From Wagnerdoeblera intermedia (GTDB lineage Bacteria > Pseudomonadota > Alphaproteobacteria > Rhodobacterales > Rhodobacteraceae): a stretch of DNA of 64,000 nucleotides. The position numbers and the translations under genes are program-made. The notes under the pieces were generated by a model that was not told where the DNA came from, did not search any database, and saw only the letters and a program-made list of their open reading frames with translations. How positions within the stretch are numbered: the stretch's first letter is position 1; each line of letters starts with the position of its first letter. Positions 9,391-17,695 of the stretch are shown here, in pieces. The stretch lies in NCBI RefSeq assembly GCF_042647465.1, contig NZ_JBHRVN010000004.1; one strand, 5' to 3'.

Positions 9391-10683
9391 ATGATGGATA
9401 TCGCAACGCGGGTGCATAACAACAACTGGAAGATCGACCCGATCGTGCGTTCGCTGATCGACACCGATTTTTATAAGCTGTTGATGTGTCAGTCGATCTT
9501 TCGCAACAAGCCCGACACCGAGGTGGTCTTCAGCGTTAAGAACCGCTCCGCTTCGGTGCGGCTGGCCGATCTGATCGATGAGGGGGAGCTGCGCGAGCAG
9601 CTTGACCATGTGCGCTCGCTGTCGCTGTCGCGCGGGGAAAGCACCTGGCTGCGCGGCAATACCTTTTATGGCAAGCGGCAGATGTTCCGCCCCGATTTCA
9701 TGGAATGGCTCGAGAAGGTCCGGCTGCCGGCCTATCACCTGGAAAAGCGCGACGGCCAGTATGAGCTGACCTTTGAAGGCAAATGGCCCGAAGTGATGCT
9801 TTGGGAAATCCCGGCGCTGACGGTGCTGATGGAGCTACGCTCGCGCGCCGTACTGAAGGGCATGGGGAAGTTTGAGCTGCAAGTGCTTTATGCCCGCGCC
9901 ATGACCCGGCTTTGGGAGAAGATTGAGCGGCTGAAAACGCTGGAGCGGGTGAAAATCGCCGATTTCGGCACCCGTCGGCGGCACAGCTTCCTGTGGCAGG
10001 ACTGGTGCGTGCAGGCCATGCAGGAAGGTCTGGGGCGCAGTTTCACCGGCACCTCAAACTGCCTGATCGCCATGAAGCGGGACATTGAGGCCATTGGCAC
10101 CAATGCCCATGAGCTGCCCATGGTCTATGCCGCCCTGGCCGAAAGCGATGCGGAACTGGCCGAAGCGCCCTACCGCGTGCTGGCGGACTGGCATGAAGAG
10201 CATGACGGCAATCTGCGCATCATGCTGCCCGACACCTTCGGCACCGAAGGCTTTTTGAAGCGTGCGCCGGACTGGCTGGCCAGCTGGACCGGGATCCGGA
10301 TTGATTCCGGCGATCCGGCAGAGGGCGCAGAGACCGCGATCCGCTGGTGGAAAGAGCGCGGTGAAGATCCGGCGAAAAAGCTGGTGATCTTCTCTGACGG
10401 GCTGGATGTGGAGGAAATCGAGCGGCTTTACCGTCAGTTCCATGGCCGGGTGAAAGTCAGCTTCGGCTGGGGCACCAATATGACCAACGACTTCCGCGGT
10501 CTGGTACCGAATGATGCGCTGGCGCCCTTCTCGCTGGTCTGTAAGGCGGTGAGCGCCAATGGCCGGCCCACGGTGAAGCTTTCCGACAATCCCAGCAAAG
10601 CCATGGGGCCTGCGGAGGAGATCGAACGCTATAAGCGGGTCTTCGGGGTCGGTGCGCAGACCGCCCGCCGGGTTGAGGTCTGA
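9391..10683 (+). CDS. pncB: Nicotinate phosphoribosyltransferase
   Basis: Converts nicotinate plus PRPP (with ATP) to nicotinate mononucleotide; cytosolic, 430 aa, normal length. Recognisable are the N-terminal LIDTDFYKLLMCQSIF motif, the FGTRRRHSF segment with the active-site region, and the late IRIDSGDPAEGAE and SFGWGTNMTND phosphoribosyl-binding segments. The gene follows pncA by 4 nt, so nicotinate produced by PncA is used directly. A GC hairpin and one copy of a dispersed repeat follow the stop. Confidence 0.95.
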   Translation: MMDIATRVHNNNWKIDPIVRSLIDTDFYKLLMCQSIFRNKPDTEVVFSVKNRSASVRLADLIDEGELREQLDHVRSLSLSRGESTWLRGNTFYGKRQMFRPDFMEWLEKVRLPAYHLEKRDGQYELTFEGKWPEVMLWEIPALTVLMELRSRAVLKGMGKFELQVLYARAMTRLWEKIERLKTLERVKIADFGTRRRHSFLWQDWCVQAMQEGLGRSFTGTSNCLIAMKRDIEAIGTNAHELPMVYAALAESDAELAEAPYRVLADWHEEHDGNLRIMLPDTFGTEGFLKRAPDWLASWTGIRIDSGDPAEGAETAIRWWKERGEDPAKKLVIFSDGLDVEEIERLYRQFHGRVKVSFGWGTNMTNDFRGLVPNDALAPFSLVCKAVSANGRPTVKLSDNPSKAMGPAEEIERYKRVFGVGAQTARRVEV

Positions 10684-10690
10684 AACCTTC

Positions 10691-10726
10691 GCCTCCGGCG
10701 GGAGTATTTGGAAAAAGCCAAAGCCG
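10691..10726. repeat. Dispersed intergenic repeat, copy 1
   Basis: Contains CTCCGGCGGGAGTATTT followed by GGAAAAAGCCAAAG, immediately 3' of pncB. Close relatives occur at 40521-40552 and 55126-55160, each just after the 3' end of a gene. It reads into the hairpin that ends pncB. Confidence 0.6.
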
Positions 10727-10750
10727 CCGCGCCTCACAGCGGGCGGCTTT
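10720..10750 (+). terminator. Hairpin after pncB
   Basis: A 9-bp perfect stem AAAGCCGCC/GGCGGCTTT separated by 13 nt. The T-run after the stem is short, so it may be a weak or processing hairpin rather than a strong intrinsic terminator. Confidence 0.5.
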
Positions 10751-10853
10751 GCGCGTTCTGAGGCCTTTGCGCCGCTCTGTGCCCTTGACTTTAGGGCCGA
10801 CAGAGCGTTTCACCACCTCTCAGATCCACGAGCCTCGGAAGAAGGGGAAGCCC

Positions 10854-12635
10854 ATGCACGCCTATCGCAGCCATACCTGTGCGGGACTGAACAGCGCCAA
10901 TGTGGGCGAGACCGTCCGCCTGTCGGGCTGGGTTCATCGCGTGCGTGACCACGGCGGCATTCTGTTCATCGACCTGCGCGACCATTACGGCATCACTCAG
11001 GTGCTGGCCGATGCCGACAGCCCGGCGCTTCCGGCGCTGGAAAAGCTGCGCGCGGAGACCTGTATCCGCATCGACGGCCGCGTGAAGGCCCGCGATGCAG
11101 CGCTGGTCAACCCGAAGCTGCCCACCGGTGAGATTGAGGTTTACGCGCTTTCGGTTGAGGTTCTGGGCCCGTCGGATGATCTGCCGCTGCCGGTTTTCGG
11201 TGAGCCGGAGTATCCGGAAGAGACCCGTCTGACCTACCGCTTCCTCGACCTGCGTCGGGAAACGCTGCACAACAATATGATCCTGCGCTCGAATGTGGTG
11301 CGCTCGATCCGCAACCGGATGTGGGACCAGGGCTTCAACGAGTTCCAGACCCCGATCATCACCGCCTCCTCGCCCGAGGGCGCGCGCGACTTCCTGGTGC
11401 CTTCGCGTCTGCATCCGGGCAAATTCTACGCCCTGCCCCAGGCACCGCAGCAGTTCAAACAGCTGCTGATGGTCTCGGGCTTTGACAAATACTTCCAGAT
11501 CGCGCCCTGCTTCCGCGACGAAGATCCGCGCGCCGACCGCTCGCCGACCGACTTCTATCAGCTGGACATGGAAATGTCCTTCGTGACCCAGGAGGACGTT
11601 TTTGCAACCGTCCAGCCCGTCATCACCGGGATCTTTGAGGAATTCGGCAAGGGCCGTCCGGTCAATAAAGACTGGCCGCTGATCGCCTATAAAGATGCGC
11701 TGAAGTGGTATGGCTCTGACAAGCCGGATCTGCGCAACCCGATCAAAATGCAGGAAGTCTCTGAGCATTTCAAAGACTCGGGCTTTGCGATTTTTGCCAA
11801 CCTGCTGAAGCAGGACGGCACCGAGATCCGTGCGATCCCGGCGCCCAAAGGCGGCTCGCGCAAGTTCTGTGACCGCATGAACGCCTATGCGCAAAGCCAG
11901 GGCCTGCCGGGCATGGGCTATATTTTCTGGCGCGAAGAAAACGGCGCGATGGAAGCGGCTGGTCCGCTGGCGAAGAACATCGGGCCCGAGCGCACCGAGG
12001 CGATCCGTCAGCAGCTGGGTCTGGGCGTGGGCGATGCGGCCTTCTTCCTGGGCGGCAAGCCGGAGGCCTTTGAGGCTGTGGCCGGTAAAGCGCGCAACGT
12101 CATCGGGTTTGAGCTGGGTCTGACCGATCTGAACCGCTTTGAGTTCGCCTGGATCGTCGACTTCCCGATGTATGAGAAGGATGCGGAAACCGGCAAGATC
12201 GACTTCAGCCACAACCCCTTCTCGATGCCGCAGGGTGGGCTTGACGCGCTGAACACCAAAGATCCGCTGGACATCTATGCCTATCAGTATGACCTCGCCT
12301 GCAACGGCTATGAGCTGATCTCGGGCGGCATCCGCAACCATACGCCGGAAGTGATGTTCCGCGCCTTTGAGATTGCGGGCTACGGCAAAGAAGAGGTCGA
12401 GAAGCGTTTTGGCGGGATGGTCAAAGCCTTCCGTTACGGCGCTCCGCCCCACGGTGGCTGTGCGGCCGGCATCGACCGCATCGTCATGCTGCTGGCAGAT
12501 GAGCAGAACATCCGTCAGGTCATCCTCTTCCCGATGAACCAGCGTGCGGAAGATCTGCTGATGAATGCACCCTCTGAGCCCACCAATGCCCAGCTGCGCG
12601 AGCTTAATCTGCGGGTTATCCCCAAAGAAGCGTAA
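10854..12635 (+). CDS. aspS: Aspartate--tRNA ligase
   Basis: Class II aminoacyl-tRNA synthetase charging tRNA-Asp (possibly tRNA-Asn too, as in many bacteria), 593 aa, the length of bacterial-type AspRS. The N-terminal OB-fold anticodon domain (~1-105; VRLSGWVHRVRDHGGILFIDL) precedes the catalytic core with motif 2 (FRDEDPRADRSPTDFYQLD) and motif 3 (GIDRIVMLL); the GAD insertion lies between. The ATG at 10854 follows AAGGGGAAG and matches the family start; upstream in-frame codons (from 10749) look non-coding. Confidence 0.96.
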   Translation: MHAYRSHTCAGLNSANVGETVRLSGWVHRVRDHGGILFIDLRDHYGITQVLADADSPALPALEKLRAETCIRIDGRVKARDAALVNPKLPTGEIEVYALSVEVLGPSDDLPLPVFGEPEYPEETRLTYRFLDLRRETLHNNMILRSNVVRSIRNRMWDQGFNEFQTPIITASSPEGARDFLVPSRLHPGKFYALPQAPQQFKQLLMVSGFDKYFQIAPCFRDEDPRADRSPTDFYQLDMEMSFVTQEDVFATVQPVITGIFEEFGKGRPVNKDWPLIAYKDALKWYGSDKPDLRNPIKMQEVSEHFKDSGFAIFANLLKQDGTEIRAIPAPKGGSRKFCDRMNAYAQSQGLPGMGYIFWREENGAMEAAGPLAKNIGPERTEAIRQQLGLGVGDAAFFLGGKPEAFEAVAGKARNVIGFELGLTDLNRFEFAWIVDFPMYEKDAETGKIDFSHNPFSMPQGGLDALNTKDPLDIYAYQYDLACNGYELISGGIRNHTPEVMFRAFEIAGYGKEEVEKRFGGMVKAFRYGAPPHGGCAAGIDRIVMLLADEQNIRQVILFPMNQRAEDLLMNAPSEPTNAQLRELNLRVIPKEA

Positions 12636-12656
12636 GCTGCGACATATTGTCATTGA

Positions 12657-12692
12657 GCCTGCCGGCGGCGTTGCTAATCTTCGCCGGCAGGC
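12657..12692 (+). terminator. Strong inverted repeat after aspS
   Basis: An 11-bp perfect inverted repeat (GCCTGCCGGCG and its complement) with a 14-nt loop lies 21 nt after the aspS stop. No T-run follows, so termination is plausible but unproven; it also sits just upstream of the next gene. Confidence 0.45.
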
Positions 12693-12720
12693 CCGCGCTT
12701 CGGGCCCATAAGGACCCGAT

Positions 12721-13656
12721 ATGCGTCTCAGCCCGAATGCCACCGGCGCCCTGATGGGGCTTGTTTCCTTTGCGCTTTTTGCCGGGCATGATGCGCTGAT
12801 CAAAGGCCTTGCCGGGCGCTATACGGCGATCCAGATTTCCTTCACCATCGCCTGTTTCAGCTTTCCGCTGCTGATCGGCATGCTGGCCACGGACCGCACC
12901 GTGGGCACGCTTTTGCCGGTGAACCGCTATTGGGTGATCCTGCGCGGCATCACCGGGACCTTCGGGGCGGTGACGGCCTTTTACGCCTTCAAGCTGCTGC
13001 CCTTTGCGGAAGTTTATGTCCTTCTTTTTGCAACACCGCTTCTGGTTACAGTCCTGGCGGTGCCGCTTTTGGGAGAAAAGGTGGGACTGCGCCGGGCGCT
13101 TGCGGTGATCGCGGGGCTGATCGGCGTGCTGATCGTGCTGCGGCCCGGCACTTCCGCCTTTTCCATCGGCCATATCTCAGCCCTGGCCGCCGCCCTTTGC
13201 GGGGCGATGTCGGCCATCATCACCCGCCGCATCGGCCGTCAGGAGCGTCCGGCGGTCTTTGTGATCTATGTCACCATGACCAATTTCACGCTGATGGGTC
13301 TCGCGCTGCCTTTGGTCTATGTGCCGATGACCGGACCGGATCTGGCCACCATGGCGCTGGTGGCCCTGCTGGCCTTCACGGGGATGCAGTTCATGATCCA
13401 GTCCTATCGCCGCGCTGAGGCCGGGGTGGTCGCGCCGATGCAATATTCGCAGATGATCTGGGCGATCTTTTACGGCGCGATGTTTTTCGATGAAACGCCG
13501 GATGGCATCACCCTTCTGGGGGCTGCGATTGTCTCTGCCAGCGGGCTTTACATCGTTTTACGTGAGGCACGGCTGAAGACAGGCGCGGCCGCCGGCGGGG
13601 TGGTGCCGCAGTCAAATACTTCAACCTGTTCAGAAACTGCGAAAAACCCGGAATAA
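12721..13656 (+). CDS. DMT (EamA) family transporter
   Basis: Inner-membrane protein of 311 aa with about ten hydrophobic helices arranged as two EamA repeats (~10-140 and ~155-285), typical of drug/metabolite exporters. The first helix begins at GALMGLVSFALFAGHDAL. Substrate cannot be read from the sequence. The gene lies alone between aspS and tRNA-Pro and is probably monocistronic. The polar tail after ~290 is unremarkable. Confidence 0.85.
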   Translation: MRLSPNATGALMGLVSFALFAGHDALIKGLAGRYTAIQISFTIACFSFPLLIGMLATDRTVGTLLPVNRYWVILRGITGTFGAVTAFYAFKLLPFAEVYVLLFATPLLVTVLAVPLLGEKVGLRRALAVIAGLIGVLIVLRPGTSAFSIGHISALAAALCGAMSAIITRRIGRQERPAVFVIYVTMTNFTLMGLALPLVYVPMTGPDLATMALVALLAFTGMQFMIQSYRRAEAGVVAPMQYSQMIWAIFYGAMFFDETPDGITLLGAAIVSASGLYIVLREARLKTGAAAGGVVPQSNTSTCSETAKNPE

Positions 13657-13712
13657 ATTTCAAAAGCCCTCTTGCAGTCCCCGACGCCAGGGGGTATTCC
13701 CCCGCTCACGGT

Positions 13713-13789
13713 CGGAGCGTAGCGCAGCCTGGTAGCGCACCTGCTTCGGGAGCAGGGGGTCGGAGGTTCGAATCCTCTCGCTCCGACCA
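13713..13789 (+). tRNA. tRNA-Pro (anticodon CGG)
   Basis: A 77-nt cloverleaf with acceptor stem CGGAGCG/CGCTCCG, discriminator A and encoded CCA. The D arm contains AGCGCAGCCTGGTAGCGC, the anticodon stem-loop is CCTGC-TTCGGGA-GCAGG giving anticodon CGG, and the T arm has GGTTCGAATCC. A terminator follows 60 nt downstream, then the IS21-family element. Confidence 0.95.
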
Positions 13790-13794
13790 TATAC

Positions 13795-13882
13795 TGATGA
13801 AAAGACGCAGATAGTTCTGCCTTTTCAGTCAGACTTCCCGAATGAAATAAAGCGCCCTTGGGCGCTTTTTTCATTTTCGGCC
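13795..13882 (+). repeat. ~88-bp imperfect direct repeat, copy 1 (contains tRNA terminator)
   Basis: From TGATGAAAAGACGCAG to TTTTCGGCC. It is about 90% identical by eye to 16668-16756. The two copies bracket the IS21-family element and each contains the same terminator hairpin. Confidence 0.7.
13850..13872 (+). terminator. Rho-independent terminator of tRNA-Pro
   Basis: Stem AAGCGCCC/GGGCGCTT followed by TTTTTTC. Placed 60 nt after the tRNA 3' end. Confidence 0.85.
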
Positions 13883-14020
13883 AATTAGTTGTCTTCCTGA
13901 AACTCTTTGTGTTGATTGCCGCTTAGAACTGACCCATTTGGGGCGATAATTTCCATTGAGATTTGACCCATGTGACCCTTCCCCCGCGCAGTGAGCGAGG
14001 GGGGCTTCGGAGTGATCCAC

Positions 14021-15550
14021 ATGGGACTATTGAACGTCATTCGTAAGATGCGCCTGCGTGACGGGCTGCCGATCCGGGAGATCGCGCGTCGAACGGGCCT
14101 GTCGCGTAACACGATCCGTAAACATTTAAGATCGGGCACGATTGAACCCGAGTTTTCCACTCCTGAGCGGCCGAGCAAGCTGGATGCTTTTGCAGAGAAG
14201 CTTGCTGGCTGGCTCAAGAGCGAAGCCGCCAAGCCCCGTAAGCAACGTCGAACCCTCAAGAGGATGCACGCTGACCTTGTGACGCTGGGCTTTACGGGGT
14301 CTTACAATCGTGTTGCGGCGTTTGCCCGAGACTGGCGTGCTGAACGCCAACGCCAAGAGAACACGACAGGGCGTGGGACTTTCGTTCCCCTGGCCTTTCG
14401 GGCTGGGGAAGCATTCCAGTTTGACTGGAGCGAGGACTATGCCGTCCTGGGCAACGCCCGGGTGAAGCTCCAGCTTGCCCATATCAAGCTCTCGCATAGC
14501 CGGGCCTTTCTGGTCAGGGCGTATCTTCTTCAGACCCATGAGATGCTGTTTGACGCACACTGGCATGGCTTCCGGGTCTTCGGCGGCGTCCCTGAGCGTG
14601 GGATCTACGACAATATGCGCACGGCCGTTGATCGGGTCGGGCGGGGCAAAGAGCGGCAGATCAACATCCGCTTTCTGGCCATGGCCAACCATTATGTTTT
14701 TGAGCCGGAGTTCTGCAATCCGGCGGCTGGTTGGGAGAAGGGGCAGGTTGAGAAGAATGTGCGCGATACCCGACATCAAATCCTGTCCGTGATGCCGTCC
14801 TTTCCGGATCTGGATGCGCTGAACATCTGGCTGGAGCAGCGCTGTATCGAGCTCTGGGCTGAGACAAACCATGGCATGCTTTGCGGCACCATTGCTGAGA
14901 TCTGGGCAGACGAGCGAGCTGCCCTGATGCCCCTCCCGCCGGCTTTTGATGGCTTTATCGAATTGAGCAAGCGTGTCTCGCCAACCTGCCTGATCACCTT
15001 CGACCGTAACCGCTACAGTGTCCCGGCATCCTTCGCGAACCGCCCGGTAAGCGTAAGGGTTTATCCTGACCGGCTGAGGATTGTGGCCGAGGGTAAAATC
15101 CTGTGTGAGCACATGCGGATTATCCAACGCAATCACAGACTTCCTCCCAGAACCATCTATGACTGGCGGCATTATCTGGCCGTCCTGCAACGTAAGCCCG
15201 GCGCTCTTCGCAATGGAGCGCCGTTCATGGAGTGCCCGAAAGCCTTCCGCCAGCTGCAGGAACATCTTCTGCGCAAGCCTGGCGGTGACAGGGAGATGGT
15301 CGATATCCTCTCCCTGGTTATGCATCATGATGAGCAGGCAGTTCTGGCTGCCGTTGAGCAGGCACTGGCGGAGGGAGTTCCGACGAAGACCCATGTGCTG
15401 AACATCCTGCACCGCATCGTTGACAGGAAAGGCCCGCTTGAGCCTCTGGAAACGCCTCAAGCGCTGAACCTGCGCAGGGAGCCTAAAGCAAATGTCGAAC
15501 GCTACGATCGGCTGCGCCCGCGGATTGTCGGAGGCCGGCATGCGTCATGA
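14021..15550 (+). CDS. istA: IS21-family transposase IstA
   Basis: DDE integrase-type transposase of about 509 aa that cuts and joins the IS ends. An N-terminal helix-turn-helix (LPIREIARRTGLSRNTIRKH) is followed by the catalytic core with Asp in FDWSEDYAVLG, Asp in GIYDNMRTAVD and Glu in GWEKGQVEKNVRD. The ATG at 14021 gives the usual MGLLNVIRKMRLR start; in-frame GTG codons at 13991 and 14012 are possible. It overlaps the istB start by 11 nt. All catalytic residues are present, so it may be active. Confidence 0.93.
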   Translation: MGLLNVIRKMRLRDGLPIREIARRTGLSRNTIRKHLRSGTIEPEFSTPERPSKLDAFAEKLAGWLKSEAAKPRKQRRTLKRMHADLVTLGFTGSYNRVAAFARDWRAERQRQENTTGRGTFVPLAFRAGEAFQFDWSEDYAVLGNARVKLQLAHIKLSHSRAFLVRAYLLQTHEMLFDAHWHGFRVFGGVPERGIYDNMRTAVDRVGRGKERQINIRFLAMANHYVFEPEFCNPAAGWEKGQVEKNVRDTRHQILSVMPSFPDLDALNIWLEQRCIELWAETNHGMLCGTIAEIWADERAALMPLPPAFDGFIELSKRVSPTCLITFDRNRYSVPASFANRPVSVRVYPDRLRIVAEGKILCEHMRIIQRNHRLPPRTIYDWRHYLAVLQRKPGALRNGAPFMECPKAFRQLQEHLLRKPGGDREMVDILSLVMHHDEQAVLAAVEQALAEGVPTKTHVLNILHRIVDRKGPLEPLETPQALNLRREPKANVERYDRLRPRIVGGRHAS

Positions 15551-16334
15551 TCCTGCCAGTGCGGCCGTCGTCATTATGCTCAGGAGCCTCAAGATGCACG
15601 GCATGGCTCAGGCCGTTGCTGATCTCATTGAGCAAGGGGCGCCTGCCTTTGAGGCGGCCGTGCCGATCCTGTCCCAGCTCCTTAAGGCCGAGCTGGCTGA
15701 GCGCGAGGTAAGGTCCATTGCTTACCACATGAAAGCGGCTCGCTTCCCTGCCTATAAGGATCTGTCAGGCTTTGATTTTGCAGCCAGCGAGATCAACGAG
15801 GCGACAATCCGCACCCTGCATCGCTGCGAGTTTATAGACGGGGCGCATAACATCGTATTGATAGGCGGACCGGGCACGGGGAAAACCCATATCGCCACGG
15901 CTCTGGCAGTGCAGGCAATTGAGCAGCATCGACGTAAGGCCCGCTTCTTCTCAACGATTGAACTCGTAAATGCCCTCGAACAGGAAAAGCTGCGAGGCAA
16001 GACAGGGCAGATCGCCGAGAGCCTGACCAAGCTGGACCTCGTGATCCTCGACGAGTTGGGCTACCTGCCATTCAGTGCGTCCGGCGGTGCACTCCTCTTC
16101 CACATGCTCAGCAGGCTCTATGAGAGAACCAGTGTTGTCATCACGACAAATCTGAGCTTCAGCGAATGGGCGACCGTCTTCGGAGACGCTAAGATGACGA
16201 CCGCACTTCTCGATCGCCTCACGCACCGCTGCCATATCCTTGAGACCGGCAATGACAGCTTCCGCTTCAAAGCAAGCGCAGCCGCGGCAATCAAAAACAG
16301 GAAGGAGACTGGCCGTCCGTTGACCTCACAGTGA
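15540..16334 (+). CDS. istB: IS21-family helper ATPase IstB
   Basis: AAA+ ATPase of about 264 aa that selects target DNA and stimulates IstA. Walker A GGPGTGKTH and Walker B LVILDELGYLPF are intact. The ATG at 15540 is preceded by GGAGG and gives the family start MRHDPASAAVV; the longer frame from 15492 lies inside istA. Overlap with istA indicates translational coupling. Confidence 0.94.
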   Translation: MRHDPASAAVVIMLRSLKMHGMAQAVADLIEQGAPAFEAAVPILSQLLKAELAEREVRSIAYHMKAARFPAYKDLSGFDFAASEINEATIRTLHRCEFIDGAHNIVLIGGPGTGKTHIATALAVQAIEQHRRKARFFSTIELVNALEQEKLRGKTGQIAESLTKLDLVILDELGYLPFSASGGALLFHMLSRLYERTSVVITTNLSFSEWATVFGDAKMTTALLDRLTHRCHILETGNDSFRFKASAAAAIKNRKETGRPLTSQ

Positions 16335-16517
16335 ACCCGCAACCATAATCAAAGGTGGGTCACTTCTCGATGGAAATCCCGGGTCAGTTCTGCGCGGAAA
16401 ATCACACGCAGAGACCATTTTGCTAATGGATCGGGGTGTTTATCCGCTGCCTCTTGGCGAGAGGTGCAACGCGATTTTTCGAAGGTGTGAGGTCTAAATA
16501 ATCCACCAGAAGAACAG

Positions 16518-16542
16518 AGCCGGCCTCGTGCCGGCTTTTTCA
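16518..16542 (+). terminator. Orphan rho-independent terminator
   Basis: Stem AGCCGGC/GCCGGCT with loop CTCGT and a following T-run. No intact gene precedes it; it lies 112 nt beyond the IS21 right end, so it may be what remains of a gene displaced by the insertions. Confidence 0.7.
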
Positions 16543-16588
16543 CGCTCTCGGCGAGGCAGGGCTATCTGACCAAAAAGGCAGGGGCATC

Positions 16589-16735
16589 GTGTCATCTGTA
16601 AAAGGCATTACTGAAAACATTGGGGAATTCCGACGCCAAAAGGCAAATCTTCTTGGGCCTGAACAACTGAATGAAAGGACGCAGAGAACTCTGCCTTTTC
16701 AACCAGACTTCCCGAATGAAATAAAGCGCCCCTAG
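16589..16735 (+). CDS. Possible 48-aa ORF of unknown function
   Basis: GTG start after AGGCAGGGG, reading MSSVKGITENIGEFRRQKAN and onward to a TAG inside the second direct-repeat copy. The 374-nt stretch 16407-16780 otherwise holds only two hairpins and the repeat. No homology recognised; the first repeat copy at 13795 has stops in the corresponding frame, so the C-terminal half is unlikely to be conserved protein. May be a gene remnant or chance. Confidence 0.2.
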   Translation: MSSVKGITENIGEFRRQKANLLGPEQLNERTQRTLPFQPDFPNEIKRP

Positions 16736-16756
16736 GCGCTTTTTTCATTTTCAGCC
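16668..16756 (+). repeat. ~88-bp imperfect direct repeat, copy 2 with terminator
   Basis: Near-copy of 13795-13882, including the hairpin AAGCGCC..GGCGCTT followed by TTTTTTC (about 16724-16746). No tRNA precedes this copy. Confidence 0.7.
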
Positions 16757-16829
16757 CTGCGGTTATCTGCGCGGGCCTTCAGAGGTGGTCCGGGAATTTG
16801 GACCAGTTTGCCGCTCAGCTAAGCTCTAG

Positions 16830-17678
16830 GTCATGTTGACAAATGGCGTATCCATAGACGGATCGAGGTGATGTCGATGAAGCCGAGGAAGCTCTGGGCG
16901 GTCTTGTCGTAGCGGGTTGCGACCCTTCGTGCGTTCTTGAGCTTGTTGAAGCACCGCTCGACGAGGTTGCGCAACGAATACAGCGAATGATCCACGCCGA
17001 CGCGCATCTTACGTGATTTGCGCATGGGAATTTGGGTGAGCACGTCACGCACCTCCATCTTTTCCCGAATGCTGTCAGCGTCATAGCCTCTGTCGGCCAA
17101 CAGGACGCTCGGCTCAGGCAGGTTGTCGACCATGACCAGATCAAACCCCAGGTAGTCGGATGTCTGGCCCGGCGTGATCTCGGTCCTCATGGGCAGGCCT
17201 GCTGCATTGACGCGGAGGTGGATCTTGGTCGTGAAGCCACCTCTTGAGCGGCCAAAACCCTGTCGCGGAGTCCCCCTTTTGCGCCCGCTGCCTGATGATG
17301 GGCGCGAACCACGGTGCTGTCGACCATTTGGAGGGCATCCGGCGCTGCCCCGCTTTGGTTCAGGGCGTCCATGATGTCCTCCCAGAGACCTGCCAGCGTC
17401 CAGCGTCGGAACTGCCGGTAGACGCTCGACCATTTGCCAAACTCCTCAGGCAGGTCCCGCCATGGGGCACCGGTGCGAGCGATCCAGAAAATCCCATCAA
17501 GAACAAGGCGGTGGTTGGTCGGTTTGCGCCCGTTCGGCGCACGGACCGCCAGGATAAACCGTTCAAAGAACGCCCACTCCTCGTCCGACATCAGGTCTCG
17601 TGCCAAGCTGGTCTCCATCGCAGATACCAGCTTGAATCACGATCCAGGCTCGGTGTGAATCCCTTTTGTCAACATGAC
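16830..17678 (-). mobile_element. IS5-family (IS427-like) insertion sequence nested in IS3
   Basis: 849 bp bounded by the inverted repeat GTCATGTTGACAAA (left from 16830; right complement ends 17678). CTAG lies at 16826-16829 and 17679-17682, consistent with a 4-bp target duplication or a TA-centred target. It contains one transposase split over two frames. Confidence 0.9.
16831..17618 (-). CDS. IS5-family transposase made by -1 frameshift
   Basis: The first frame (17618 down to ~17275) encodes the N-terminal DUF4096-like part METSLARDLMSDEEW... and the first catalytic Asp in MVDSTVVRAHHQA. The second frame (to 16831) encodes TTKIHLRVNAAGLP, the second Asp in LLADRGYDAD and the Glu in VERCFNKLKNARRVATRY. 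The frames join at AAAAGGGGGA (minus strand, 17271-17280), where a -1 shift fuses GAK to RGTPRQGFGRSRGG, giving ~262 aa. This is the usual IS427-group layout, so the split is probably programmed rather than a mutation. Confidence 0.85.
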
Positions 17679-17695
17679 CTAGCATGGGTTTCATG

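Larger units (their letters stand above)
13910..16406 (+). mobile_element. IS21-family insertion sequence (complete, ~2.5 kb)
   Basis: Carries istA and istB. The ends match as imperfect inverted repeats: left TGTTGATTGCCGC... and right (reverse complement) TGTGATTTTCCGC..., both running into AGAACTGACCC and then a second shared block (ATTTCCAT, GAGA, TGACCCA), the multiple end repeats typical of IS21. No target-site duplication is evident: CTCTTTG lies left and CGCAGAG right. Base composition is less GC-rich than the neighbouring genes, a sign of acquisition. Confidence 0.88.

Noticed and set aside
10791..12803. 670-aa open frame antisense to aspS
   Set aside because: Entirely opposite a certain gene and low-complexity in composition; no recognisable motif.
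13548..13874. 108-aa minus-strand frame with a GARGFEPPTP string
   Set aside because: This peptide is the well-known artefact of translating the antisense of a tRNA gene; here it covers tRNA-Pro.
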